From NCBI RefSeq assembly GCF_900109555.1, contig NZ_FNZV01000020.1, positions 1 through 39,189 of the forward strand: DNA of 39,189 nucleotides, written 5' to 3'. How positions within the stretch are numbered: position 1 is the stretch's first letter; each line of letters starts with the position of its first letter. The position numbers and the translations under genes were made by a program. The notes beneath the pieces are model-generated. The model had not been told where the DNA came from. It did not search any database and saw nothing but the letters and a program-made list of their open reading frames with translations. Source of the stretch: Pacificibacter marinus. Its GTDB lineage: Bacteria > Pseudomonadota > Alphaproteobacteria > Rhodobacterales > Rhodobacteraceae. Positions 24,258 through 32,319 of the stretch are shown here, in pieces.

Positions 24258-25779
24258 ATCTGTTTTCGATTTGCTGCGAAGTGATGAGCCTTTAGTCGTG
24301 ATCGAAGCGCCTGCTGGTTGCGGAAAGACCTATCAAGGTGCGGAATTTGCGCATGACATTGCGCCTACGCTCGGTAAGGGCCGTGTGCTTATCCTCACGC
24401 ATACCAACGCAGCCTGCGACGTTTTCGCACAACGGACACGAGGTATCTCTAGCAACGCAGTTGAAATCAGAACAATAGATGCGCTGATCTGCCAGATCGC
24501 CAGTACTTATCACAAAGTACTCGACCTTCCGCCAGACCCGACTGTTTGGGCATATACTCAAAATGGGTTCGCCGAACTCGCGACTCGTGTTTCGGCATTC
24601 CTTCAAAAAAACCCGATTGTGCCGACAGCTTTAGCACGTCGCTATCCAATCATTGTTTGCGACGAGCATCAGGACGCATCGCCAGAACACCACCAGATTG
24701 TGATGGCAATCCATGAGCAAGGTGCAAAGCTGCGTGTCTTTGGGGACCGGATGCAAAGCATTTACGAAAGCAACGCGAAGGCGGCGGTAAATCATCGAGA
24801 GCGTTGGGAGGCGCTAGTCGCAAGTGCAGCGCATGATGAACTTGATTTTCCACATCGATGGGCGAACGATGCCGGAGGTTGTTCCGAACTTGGTGATTGG
24901 GTACTGAAAGCGCGCCAGACCCTTTTGGCTAAGGAGAAAATCGATTTAACTACGGGGCTCCCAGCTGCTGTCAAAGTGATTATTGCTGCGAACACCACTC
25001 AGGCTCGGGGCGGTTACCATGTCAATTGGTTGCAACGAAAACCCTTGGATGACCATCTGAATGGTCACGATGAGCTTTTCGTTCTTGCCAGCAGCAATGA
25101 CCTTGTTCGCAGTATGCGTTCGTTCTGGAACCGGAGAATTCCGATTTGGGAAGGCCACACGCGCGGCGCTTTGCATGAATTGCTATCGGACATTCAGTCC
25201 ATCGACGGTGATGCGGTCAGAGCGGGTGAGGCACTTACAAAGTTCATGTCGACTATTGCAAAGGGGTTTTCTGCTTCTACACACGGCGATACCTTAAAGG
25301 CTGAAATTAAATGCGGCTGCGCGAAACCCCGAAGAGGGAGCCCAGGAAACATACAAAGTCTGGCTAAGATGCTGTTGGCTGATCCAACCCATGTTGGAAT
25401 TTCGAATGCGATCTCAGTGATTGCACAGTTCATTGAAGACTCTGCTGCGGGGTTCGCCGACGTAAAAGTCGATTATAAACGTGAATTCTGGGAAGCGCAA
25501 AAGCTCGCCCAGTACGAAGATGCCTCTCGGGGCTATGCTGAAATCACAATGCGCCGCAGTGTCTTGCGCCCCAAACCTTTTCTAAAGACACTCTCGACTG
25601 TTCACAAAGCCAAGGGGTTGGAGTGCAGCAATACTATGATCATGGAATGCGACCGCAACAGCTTTGGCGACACGATATATGGAAGGTGCAAACTATATGT
25701 GGCTCTAAGTCGTGCTAAATCGTCATTGGCAATAATTTTTCCGGAAACAAACCCAAGCCCGCTTTTTAAGCTTCCGTAA
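24247..25779 (+). CDS. gajB: Gabija defence protein GajB (UvrD-like helicase)
   Basis: 510 residues, similar to the known GajB (about 494). Superfamily 1 helicase motifs are complete: I EAPAGCGKTYQGAEF, Ia ILTHTNAACDVF, Ic RTIDALI, II VCDEHQDASPEH, III FGDRMQSIYES, V STVHKAKGLECSNTMI and VI LYVALSRAKSSLAI. It lacks the large 1B/2B insertions of UvrD, as expected for GajB. It forms a complex with GajA and senses DNA ends or processed DNA in the known system. The start at MPDKSV overlaps the gajA end; an upstream non-ATG start at 24217 is less likely. Confidence 0.93.
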   Translation: MPDKSVFDLLRSDEPLVVIEAPAGCGKTYQGAEFAHDIAPTLGKGRVLILTHTNAACDVFAQRTRGISSNAVEIRTIDALICQIASTYHKVLDLPPDPTVWAYTQNGFAELATRVSAFLQKNPIVPTALARRYPIIVCDEHQDASPEHHQIVMAIHEQGAKLRVFGDRMQSIYESNAKAAVNHRERWEALVASAAHDELDFPHRWANDAGGCSELGDWVLKARQTLLAKEKIDLTTGLPAAVKVIIAANTTQARGGYHVNWLQRKPLDDHLNGHDELFVLASSNDLVRSMRSFWNRRIPIWEGHTRGALHELLSDIQSIDGDAVRAGEALTKFMSTIAKGFSASTHGDTLKAEIKCGCAKPRRGSPGNIQSLAKMLLADPTHVGISNAISVIAQFIEDSAAGFADVKVDYKREFWEAQKLAQYEDASRGYAEITMRRSVLRPKPFLKTLSTVHKAKGLECSNTMIMECDRNSFGDTIYGRCKLYVALSRAKSSLAIIFPETNPSPLFKLP

Positions 25780-26095
25780 TTACGCGCTTTGATCCACATG
25801 AATTGTCAATATTTGCCTCCGTACGCTGCGCTGCAGCATCATGTAGATGAGCGAATGTCCGGTTTGGGCCGTTCGCGTCGGTCGACACCAAGGGCGGATT
25901 GCCGACCTTCGCTGCATGTGCGAACTTTGCGGCCCTCGCACTCCAAAACGGCCATTCATTTGAGGCCATAACGACTTGAACCGCCAATGTGTCTCAAGCG
26001 ATCTAGAACGCATGGCAGTTATCCCCTGTCAGTAAGCCTGTATTTTCGTTATCATCCATGCAACTATACCCTGCGTAACTTGGAAGGGTTGACAC
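25780..26095. other. Gap between Gabija and the NACHT gene, with repeat
   Basis: 316 bases without a gene. The best-preserved copy of the dispersed repeat fills 25851-25918, with further repeat-like sequence (CTCCAAAACGGCCATTCATT, 25941-25960). The last 100 bases should hold the promoter of the NACHT gene, whose ribosome site GGAAGG is at about 26081-26087. Confidence 0.5.
25851..25918 (+). repeat. Dispersed repeat, best-preserved copy
   Basis: GCGAATGTCCGGTTTGGGCC, GTTCGCGTCGGTCGACACCA, AGGGCGGATTGCCGACCTTC, GCTGCATG. GCGAA...TTCGC at its left forms an inverted repeat, and GTCGAC is a palindrome in its centre. It was used here as the reference for the family. Confidence 0.8.
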
Positions 26096-28405
26096 ATGAT
26101 GGAAAAGAAGGCTGGGTCCGAGTTGCGTGATACTGTTGCAGGGCTTCTTGAAATAAAATTCAATAACGTTCGAATCGAAGAACGGCTGACTGCAACCACA
26201 GCTGACGTCTTTTACACTGATGACTTATCGACCTTTCCACAAAACATTGCTGTCGAATGTAAAGACTGGTCCAATCCTCTCACATCTTCTAACTTAGCCG
26301 ACATCCACAGTCTTTACTCACCTTCTTTACAAAGCGGTGAGATCGACAAACTGTTGATTATCTCCAATCATGAGCTTGGCATGAGCCCATCGGAGACAGT
26401 CAAACGCCTTGCAAACACGCGGTATCTGCAGTTTGACAGATTTGTGCACGGATTGATGAATTTCCAGCTGCTTCTACAGCATAATTTAGCCGCATTCAAA
26501 AACCATGAAGCCTCGCAAAACTATGTTCAGCCTAGGTTGAGAGGTACTGATGTGTCTCTTTTTGAAACCGTCGAGAAATGGTTAGTTGAACCCAATAATC
26601 CTGTTTCCATGGTATATGGCGGCTATGGGGTAGGTAAAACATCTTTCAGTTTATTCTTGGCAGACGCGCTAACAAAGAAATATCGCAGTGGTCAGTTTGA
26701 TAGAATTCCCATTCGTATCGCGCTTGGGCACCTATTTACTAAACAAGATTTAAAGGCGCTAGTGTGTTCTGAACTGACAGGTGCTGAGGGGCAACCTGCT
26801 GTAGCCAACTTCACCTTTGAGCTCTTCCTACAAATGCTCAACTCCGGAAGCATTTTTCTCATTCTGGACGGATTCGATGAAATGCGCCATGCGATGTCTG
26901 TCGAGGACTTCGCCTATACGTTTGAGCAAATGTCAGTTTTTTTCCGCGGTAAATCAAAAGCAATCATCTTAGGTCGACCGGATGCATTCTTTGATGAGCA
27001 AGAAGAAACTGATGTTGTCGACGCTCTTTTGTCCAACGCCGAAATCTGCAGTGATGGTCTTCGGAAATTTGAGGTAGATCTCTTCTCACGTCAGGAAACA
27101 GAAGAGTATATTGGGAACTTTAAAGCATCAAACCAACTAACCGATGAAGAACTCCAGCTCATCGATGACCTACAAGACTCGGAGTTTGAAATTTTATCTA
27201 GGCCGGTTCAATTAAGTATGTTTACAAAAGTTACGCGAACATACTCAAAGCGCCGTAACGGACCGCTTACACGTTACAAATTGTACGAAGAATTTGTGAA
27301 GAGGTTTACTCAGCGAGAAGAGGAAAAACCCGCAAGATCAGTCTTGGACAAAAGTGGTGGCTACCAGGTGGGGTACAGCGACCCTCGATCACAATTCATG
27401 CAAAATTTAGCGTGGTGGATATCGAGTGCACATCGTGAAAATCGTTTCCTTCCAAGCGAAATTCCGATGGACACATTGCCTCAAGAGTTAAGGCGAGGCC
27501 GCAATCAGGCTGATGCTCTGAGAGAGGCATTAGTCGGATCAATAGCCGAACATAACTTCAAACAAACTGAAACAGGTGTGGTGGGCCGAAAAGGAGCAAA
27601 CTATTACTACTTCCCCCACAAAAGCTACATCGAGTTTTTGGTTAGCCAGTACTTTTGCAGGGTGCCATTCAGCAAAGAGATGTATCGAAACTTTTTTAAA
27701 TTCGCGAATCCTGAAATGATCTCTTTCGTAAAAGAGGGGCCAAACATTGGAGCCCAAAACATAACGCTCGGCATGCAGCACGTAATTTCGAATGTTCCCA
27801 GAGATCTAATTAGCATCGGCACCCAAAGCGAAAAACTAAGGGAAAATGCACAATCGATGATGAAGGGCGAACTCACTGACGCCAACCGGTACCTTCTCTA
27901 TGAACTCTTTATCCAGAGCAATGCTGTTAAGGATATTGAACGGCTGCTCTTATTCTCAGTGAATAACGCTAGAGTAAGTAAGCGCATTTCTACTGCCTTG
28001 AGGCTCAATCGTGACTACTTGTTGAGATACAGTTCGGCCACCTACGCTGAGCGTTTGGTTGCAAATAGCCTTTTCGCCTCGTCTGCAGTTCGCATCAAAG
28101 AAGTTTCCGAAGCCGCGTTTAAGCCGGGTTACATGGACGGGACATTTATACCTCAACTTGTTCTAGGCAAATGCTTGCAGCGCCACAAATCACAGGCATG
28201 GAGTTTTGACCCACTTGCGCTCGATGAACTGAACGACGGCGAAACATCATCCGGGTTGAGATGTGAAGACTACGGTCAGTACGTCAATCAAAATATCACT
28301 GGTATGCTTCTCACTGTCAGGCCAACGGAAATTTGGAGCTTACTTTCTAACGACTACACTTCCAGCTTCGCCCGGGCAGAAGTCAAAAATTTTCTTCAAC
28401 TTTAG
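26096..28405 (+). CDS. PD-(D/E)XK nuclease-NACHT ATPase fusion (probable anti-phage STAND protein)
   Basis: 769-residue, single-gene defence candidate. Residues 1-120 resemble an Mrr-like restriction nuclease: Glu9, Asp37 (TTADVFY) and Glu54-Cys-Lys56 (NIAVECKDW) make a full PD-(D/E)XK set. Residues about 165-400 are a NACHT ATPase with P-loop YGGYGVGKTS (174-183) and Walker B FLILDGFDEM (Asp258, Asp261, Glu262), then ILGRPDAFF and the winged-helix-like ILSRPVQLSM. FPHKSYIEFLVSQYF (around 510) is the His-containing box common in bacterial NACHT proteins. The C-terminal 230 residues are helical with no recognised repeat and may be the sensor. GGAAGG precedes the ATG. It lies directly after Gabija. 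Phage sensing is inferred from the class. Confidence 0.85.
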   Translation: MMEKKAGSELRDTVAGLLEIKFNNVRIEERLTATTADVFYTDDLSTFPQNIAVECKDWSNPLTSSNLADIHSLYSPSLQSGEIDKLLIISNHELGMSPSETVKRLANTRYLQFDRFVHGLMNFQLLLQHNLAAFKNHEASQNYVQPRLRGTDVSLFETVEKWLVEPNNPVSMVYGGYGVGKTSFSLFLADALTKKYRSGQFDRIPIRIALGHLFTKQDLKALVCSELTGAEGQPAVANFTFELFLQMLNSGSIFLILDGFDEMRHAMSVEDFAYTFEQMSVFFRGKSKAIILGRPDAFFDEQEETDVVDALLSNAEICSDGLRKFEVDLFSRQETEEYIGNFKASNQLTDEELQLIDDLQDSEFEILSRPVQLSMFTKVTRTYSKRRNGPLTRYKLYEEFVKRFTQREEEKPARSVLDKSGGYQVGYSDPRSQFMQNLAWWISSAHRENRFLPSEIPMDTLPQELRRGRNQADALREALVGSIAEHNFKQTETGVVGRKGANYYYFPHKSYIEFLVSQYFCRVPFSKEMYRNFFKFANPEMISFVKEGPNIGAQNITLGMQHVISNVPRDLISIGTQSEKLRENAQSMMKGELTDANRYLLYELFIQSNAVKDIERLLLFSVNNARVSKRISTALRLNRDYLLRYSSATYAERLVANSLFASSAVRIKEVSEAAFKPGYMDGTFIPQLVLGKCLQRHKSQAWSFDPLALDELNDGETSSGLRCEDYGQYVNQNITGMLLTVRPTEIWSLLSNDYTSSFARAEVKNFLQL

Positions 28406-28551
28406 GCGCCGGTGTTCTTTTCAGCACGCTGTCTCTTCGTAAAGCTGTGGACGTAACTACCATTTTGAAGGCCCCAATTCGTGAAGCTGAGTGGGGTGTA
28501 GCTTTGAAGGTCCGTCCTGACGGGGCCGGACTGCGACATAGTCGAGGTACC

Positions 28552-28577
28552 GCGAACGGCAGGTTTGGGCCGTTACG
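28552..28577 (+). repeat. Dispersed repeat, half copy
   Basis: GCGAACGGCAGGTTTGGGCC GTTACG matches the left half of the family unit and forms a hairpin (GCGAACGGC with GCCGTTACGC). It stops at an 11-base C run (28578-28588), where the neighbouring minus-strand gene begins its 3' end. Confidence 0.65.
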
Positions 28578-29124
28578 CCCCCCCCCCCGAATGCTCCAGG
28601 GCTTCAATAGCATAGTCGAGAGCATCAGCAGTGGTTGAAGTGATCATGCGAAAATCATCCATCGCGATGGTTGGAATAAGAAACCTTTTGTCCGTTTGGC
28701 CCGCCGAAATATGCCCTAAATACTGGTCCATGCCCTCCAAGCTGATCAAGGCATTCACAACGACATCAATTTCACCTAATTCAAGCAACCCAAGTTCACC
28801 AGCCAGATCTTCCGAAAAGAGCCTATGAATTTTCCCAACTGATAGATGATCGCCATCTGGGATCTTCGCTTCGAGGTTGGTTTTGAGTGCACGTGTGTAG
28901 TTTCGAAATTCAGCTGCCAAAATACGCCGTAAGGTCATTCGGCGAGCATCCAATTGCCTCCGATGCTCTTCGTTCGAATGTTTTGAATTGGCTCGCAAGG
29001 TCCAAATGACCCCTACGAATCCAACTGCACCGACAAGTACGTTCTGAAAGCGTTCAATTATGTCAATGATCTCGGGGCTAATCAATGTTCTGTCTTTTCT
29101 TAGAGTTAGAAGATGAGGATGCAA
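28573..29124 (-). CDS. Hypothetical membrane-anchored protein beside the defence genes
   Basis: 183 residues, unrecognised. One transmembrane helix near the N-terminus (about residues 27-44, NVLVGAVGFVGVIWTL) is followed by a basic stretch (HRRQLDARRMTLRRILAAEF) and a helical cytoplasmic domain. The start is probably the TTG at 29124, with AAGAGAAGA upstream; no good ATG was found. The last codons are an S-G-G-G-A run encoded by 11 consecutive G, so slippage would only change the final few residues. It runs convergently to the NACHT gene. A small membrane protein next to defence genes could be an accessory effector, but nothing in the sequence proves that. Confidence 0.6.
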   Translation of the reverse strand: MHPHLLTLRKDRTLISPEIIDIIERFQNVLVGAVGFVGVIWTLRANSKHSNEEHRRQLDARRMTLRRILAAEFRNYTRALKTNLEAKIPDGDHLSVGKIHRLFSEDLAGELGLLELGEIDVVVNALISLEGMDQYLGHISAGQTDKRFLIPTIAMDDFRMITSTTADALDYAIEALEHSGGGA

Positions 29125-29597
29125 CGATGTCTTCTCTTAGACAAGGGCATAAACGAAAACTGACTCTGACCTTGCGGCCTTGAAAGGCTGGGTTGCGGAG
29201 CACCTGAAAAATGAAATTTCTGCACGGCGCACGAACGTCGGGTTTGGGAACGTTAGTTTCCCGTGTCGAATGTCCGGTTTGGGCCGATCACGTCGATAGA
29301 CACAACAGGGCGGAAATCGGACCTTCGCCGCGCCCGCAAACTCAGTCGGGCAACTTACGAACAGCGGACGCTTAGCGTTGCAACCAAACTTTGTTTAATG
29401 TGCAAATGTAGCGAACGACAGGAGTGAGCTAATTTCGACAAATGCTGCAATCGCGTGAATAAGTCTGATGCGTCCAAAGTGGACATTACTTGAGACCGAC
29501 TGGCTCAATTCTGATCCAACCGGTATAATTCACGACGCCTGCTCGCCGCGTGTAAGAGGGTGCTTTTAATAGGTGCGCTACTTCGATTGCGCATCGC
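29125..29597. other. Gene-free stretch with repeat copies between defence and catabolic blocks
   Basis: No gene was found. Repeat copies occupy 29227-29333. From 29345 to 29597 the sequence is unremarkable and leads into the 3' end of the LacI-type gene; no clear terminator was seen. Confidence 0.4.
29227..29333 (+). repeat. Dispersed repeat, one half and one full copy
   Basis: A half copy (GCGCACGAACGTCGGGTTTG, 29227-29246) is followed by a full copy, GTCGAATGTCCGGTTTGGGC, CGATCACGTCGATAGACACA, ACAGGGCGGAAATCGGACCT, TCGCCGCGC (29265-29333). The order and orientation match the copy at 25851. Confidence 0.75.
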
Positions 29598-30623
29598 TCA
29601 AGGCAAGTTCTCACGGAAATAAATGTCGAGCTTCAGTTGCCGAGAACGTATCAGCGGTTCAGTCAAGCATCGTATCGCTCGGTCTATCAATATGTCGGGA
29701 TCCTGATCGAAGACTGCATCCATAGTGCCGTCCAATAAAGCGCGACGGGTGTCCTGTGTTAATCCGTGACCGATAAAGACCAGGGAAGATCGATTCTTTT
29801 CACGCATTGCACGAGTGATGCCACTCGATGAGCCGCCAACATTGTAAATTCCAACCAGATCGTTGGCCTGCTCGAATAGGTCCAAAGTATGCCGATAGTT
29901 CTCAGCGGAATCATCATGACCTTCGCGCATTCCGATAACGCGCAGGTTGGGAAACATCTCGTCGATCAGGCTAAGAAAGCCCGCTTCTCGCTCGGAATGG
30001 GTGCGGTAGTGGCGCGATCCCGCGACCAAAGCGACAGCCCCTTGAGACGAAGATGCCAGTCTGCCAAGAAGCAAACCCGCAGTGCGACCAACGGACCTGT
30101 TGTCCAATCCTACATGTTGGATTTCGGGAACGTTTCCTAAGTCCGACACGATAGTTACAAGCCCTGTGCCGCCTGCTAGAACATCGACGACCGCCTCTCG
30201 AACGACGGGATGTTCAATGGAAAAGAAGATTATCCCGTCCGCCCATGCCGAATGCGCGCGCAGCCCCTCCGCCAGTGCACCTGCGTTAAAGCCCTCGATA
30301 AAGTAGCATCGTAGAATTGGCTCGTTGATCCCCGAACGCCCGACCCGTTCTTTTACACGCTCACCGAGGAGGCGTAGGTACGGATTCGTACCAGCAGGCA
30401 ATAGAACCACAATGTTCATGGGTTGGTCGCGACCATAACGCTCCGCGTCGGCAGAGCTTAGGAACCCAATTTCATGCGCGACTTCGAGCACTCTTTTGCG
30501 GGTCCGCTCTTTTACGCCTTTTCTGCGATTGATCACACGGTCAGCCGTCGCCAATGAGACTCCTGCAGCTTTTGCTAAATCCGAAAGCTGCGGCCTTCCA
30601 TCCACAATATCATCATGCTTCAC
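29598..30623 (-). CDS. LacI-family transcriptional regulator
   Basis: 341 residues from the GTG at 30623. The N-terminal helix-turn-helix reads LSDLAKAAGVSLATADRVIN and RRKGVKERTRKRVLEVAHEI, the LacI signature. The rest is a periplasmic-binding-protein-like sensor domain (NIVVLLPAGTNPYLRLLGER, GGTGLVTIVSDLGNVPEI, VGRTAGLLLGRLA). The GTG was chosen because TTGAGG stands about 9 bases upstream; a TTG further up at 30638 would sit on that ribosome site. It is divergent from the TRAP/RuBisCO-like operon and almost surely controls it in response to the substrate or a phosphorylated intermediate. A repeated 19-bp box in the gap may be its operator. Confidence 0.9.
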   Translation of the reverse strand: MKHDDIVDGRPQLSDLAKAAGVSLATADRVINRRKGVKERTRKRVLEVAHEIGFLSSADAERYGRDQPMNIVVLLPAGTNPYLRLLGERVKERVGRSGINEPILRCYFIEGFNAGALAEGLRAHSAWADGIIFFSIEHPVVREAVVDVLAGGTGLVTIVSDLGNVPEIQHVGLDNRSVGRTAGLLLGRLASSSQGAVALVAGSRHYRTHSEREAGFLSLIDEMFPNLRVIGMREGHDDSAENYRHTLDLFEQANDLVGIYNVGGSSSGITRAMREKNRSSLVFIGHGLTQDTRRALLDGTMDAVFDQDPDILIDRAIRCLTEPLIRSRQLKLDIYFRENLP

Positions 30624-30631
30624 GATAGAAA

Positions 30632-30757
30632 ACCTCAAAACGCATCATTTTATTTGCTTTGACATAATGTGCGTCAAATCCATACCCTGAGTCAATCATA
30701 GTCTGGAGGGAGGTTACGACGATATACAATCGTAAGACACCTCAAAAAACGTCATTT
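30632..30757 (+). promoter_or_regulatory. Duplicated 19-bp box in the divergent control region
   Basis: ACCTCAAAACGCATCATTT (30632-30650) and ACCTCAAAAAACGTCATTT (30739-30757) agree at 16 of 19 positions and lie about 107 bases apart, one beside each divergent start. This is the spacing expected of two operators for a looping LacI-family repressor. Part of the similarity could come from the ribosome-site region of the regulator gene, so the call is tentative. Confidence 0.45.
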
Positions 30758-30772
30758 CTGGGAGGAGATAAC

Positions 30773-31786
30773 ATGTTCAAATCTAGCTCGATCAATCGGC
30801 GAAGTGTTTTACTTGCGGGAGGCGCCGCTCTTGCGGTTCCCTTTATCGCACGGCCTGCATTTGCAAAAACCTCATTGCGCTATGGCCACAACAATAACGT
30901 ATCATCTGTTGCCGGAGCACAGGCTGATTGGTTTGCTGAGGCTTTGGCCCAGACTTCTGGCGGTGGCATGGCGGTCCAGGTGTTCCCTGACAGCCAGCTT
31001 GGCAAGCTTCAGGAACTGGCAGAAGCCGTTTCATTGGGCACAATCGCCTTTTCACACAACACAGCCGGCGCGCTTGGTTCGCTCTATAAGCCCTTTGCAG
31101 CGCTTGACACGCCCTACCTTTACCGCGACGTCGACCATCTGATGAAGGTCACTGATGTCGACAGCCCTGTGATGTCAGAACTGAATTCAGGCCTCATCGC
31201 TGCGGCGAACGTACGGGTGATCTATGCGCACTATTTTGGTCGCCGCAACCTGACGTGTGACCGTGCGATTATGTCACCTGCCGATCTCACGGGGGTCAAA
31301 ATTCGCGCTGTACCATTCCCTATTTATACCACTGCGGTAGAAGGCATGGGCGCAGTTGCTATCCCCGTTGATTGGTCTGAAGTGCCGACAGCGTTGGCGA
31401 CAGGCGTCGTTCAGGGACAAGAAAACCCAGTCAACGTTGTACTGAACCATAAGATTTACGAAGTGCAATCACATCTTATGTTGACTGGCCACATGTCTAA
31501 CGCCGAAGTCGTCGTGATGAACGAAGATATCTGGCAGGACCTGACAGCGGCCCAAAAGGACGCTGTGCGCGAAGCTTCCAACCAGACCCGTGAAAAGGCC
31601 ACAAACGCCATTCTCAACAACGAAGAGTCAGAAACGCAGCAGCTGCGTGATCTTGGTATGACAGTGATCGGAGCGGACGAAGGCCTGCAACTGGATGTCT
31701 TCCGTTCCTCTGTGAAGTCGTTGGTAGATGAGCGGTTCGGCGCAGAATACGGTGACCTCTATAGTAAAATCGAAGCGATCTCCTGA
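30773..31786 (+). CDS. dctP: TRAP transporter, periplasmic solute-binding protein
   Basis: 337 residues with an N-terminal export signal carrying a twin arginine (INRRSVLLAGGAALAVPFIA, cleaved after RPAFA), which suggests Tat export. The DctP-type fold is recognisable: RYGHNNNVSSVAGAQADWFA, VQVFPDSQLGKLQELAEAVS, GVKIRAVPFPIYTTAVEGMG (with the conserved Arg that binds the substrate carboxylate), VVQGQENPVNVVLNHKIYEV. It captures an organic acid for uptake. GGGAGGAGATAAC is a strong ribosome site. First gene of the operon; its stop overlaps dctQ by one base. Confidence 0.93.
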   Translation: MFKSSSINRRSVLLAGGAALAVPFIARPAFAKTSLRYGHNNNVSSVAGAQADWFAEALAQTSGGGMAVQVFPDSQLGKLQELAEAVSLGTIAFSHNTAGALGSLYKPFAALDTPYLYRDVDHLMKVTDVDSPVMSELNSGLIAAANVRVIYAHYFGRRNLTCDRAIMSPADLTGVKIRAVPFPIYTTAVEGMGAVAIPVDWSEVPTALATGVVQGQENPVNVVLNHKIYEVQSHLMLTGHMSNAEVVVMNEDIWQDLTAAQKDAVREASNQTREKATNAILNNEESETQQLRDLGMTVIGADEGLQLDVFRSSVKSLVDERFGAEYGDLYSKIEAIS

Positions 31787-32319
31787 TGATATCCGAAGCC
31801 TCAAGTCGCGCGTTTTTCGCGCGGCTTACCTGCCTCGGTATAGCAATTGGGATGGGACTGCTCGCAGCAATTGCGTTTCTGGTGGTTTTGCAAGTCGCGG
31901 CAAGAAACCTTTTTGATATGGGATTGCCTTGGGCAGATGAATTGGCCCGCTTTTGCTGCATTGGGATGGTGTTCCTTGCAACTCCAGCGCTTGCTGGGCG
32001 TCGGGTTATGGTGTCGGTCTCGATGTTGCCAGACGCGATGAATGCGGCGGTGCGCAAATGGATGATTTTGTTCGCGGATATCACCACGCTGGTCTTTTCT
32101 GGATTCCTCCTGTGGGGGTTCGCAGAATTTCTGCCTAGGGCGGGCAAATTCCTGACCCCCGCTATGGGCGTGCCAAACTGGTTTTACTACAGCCTTGCAC
32201 TTTGTGGCAGTCTGCTACTGGCAGCGATCGCGATTACAAGGATCACAGCCACACTCACCGGTCGCGATCCATCAGCCCCCTATCATGAAACGCGTGATGA
32301 GACTGGATTACCAATATGA
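31786..32319 (+). CDS. dctQ: TRAP transporter, small membrane subunit
   Basis: 177 residues with four hydrophobic helices (LTCLGIAIGMGLLAAIAFLV, GMVFLATPALAGRRVMVSVS, ILFADITTLVFSGFLLWGFA, LALCGSLLLAAIAITRI). The motif ARNLFDMGLPWADELARFC is the DctQ family signature. It connects the binding protein to the large permease. It starts on the last base of dctP and overlaps dctM by four bases. Confidence 0.92.
   Translation: MISEASSRAFFARLTCLGIAIGMGLLAAIAFLVVLQVAARNLFDMGLPWADELARFCCIGMVFLATPALAGRRVMVSVSMLPDAMNAAVRKWMILFADITTLVFSGFLLWGFAEFLPRAGKFLTPAMGVPNWFYYSLALCGSLLLAAIAITRITATLTGRDPSAPYHETRDETGLPI

Noticed and set aside
31614-32147. 177-codon open frame opposite dctP/dctQ
   Set aside because: It crosses the junction of two genes with clear family motifs and is a shadow of them.
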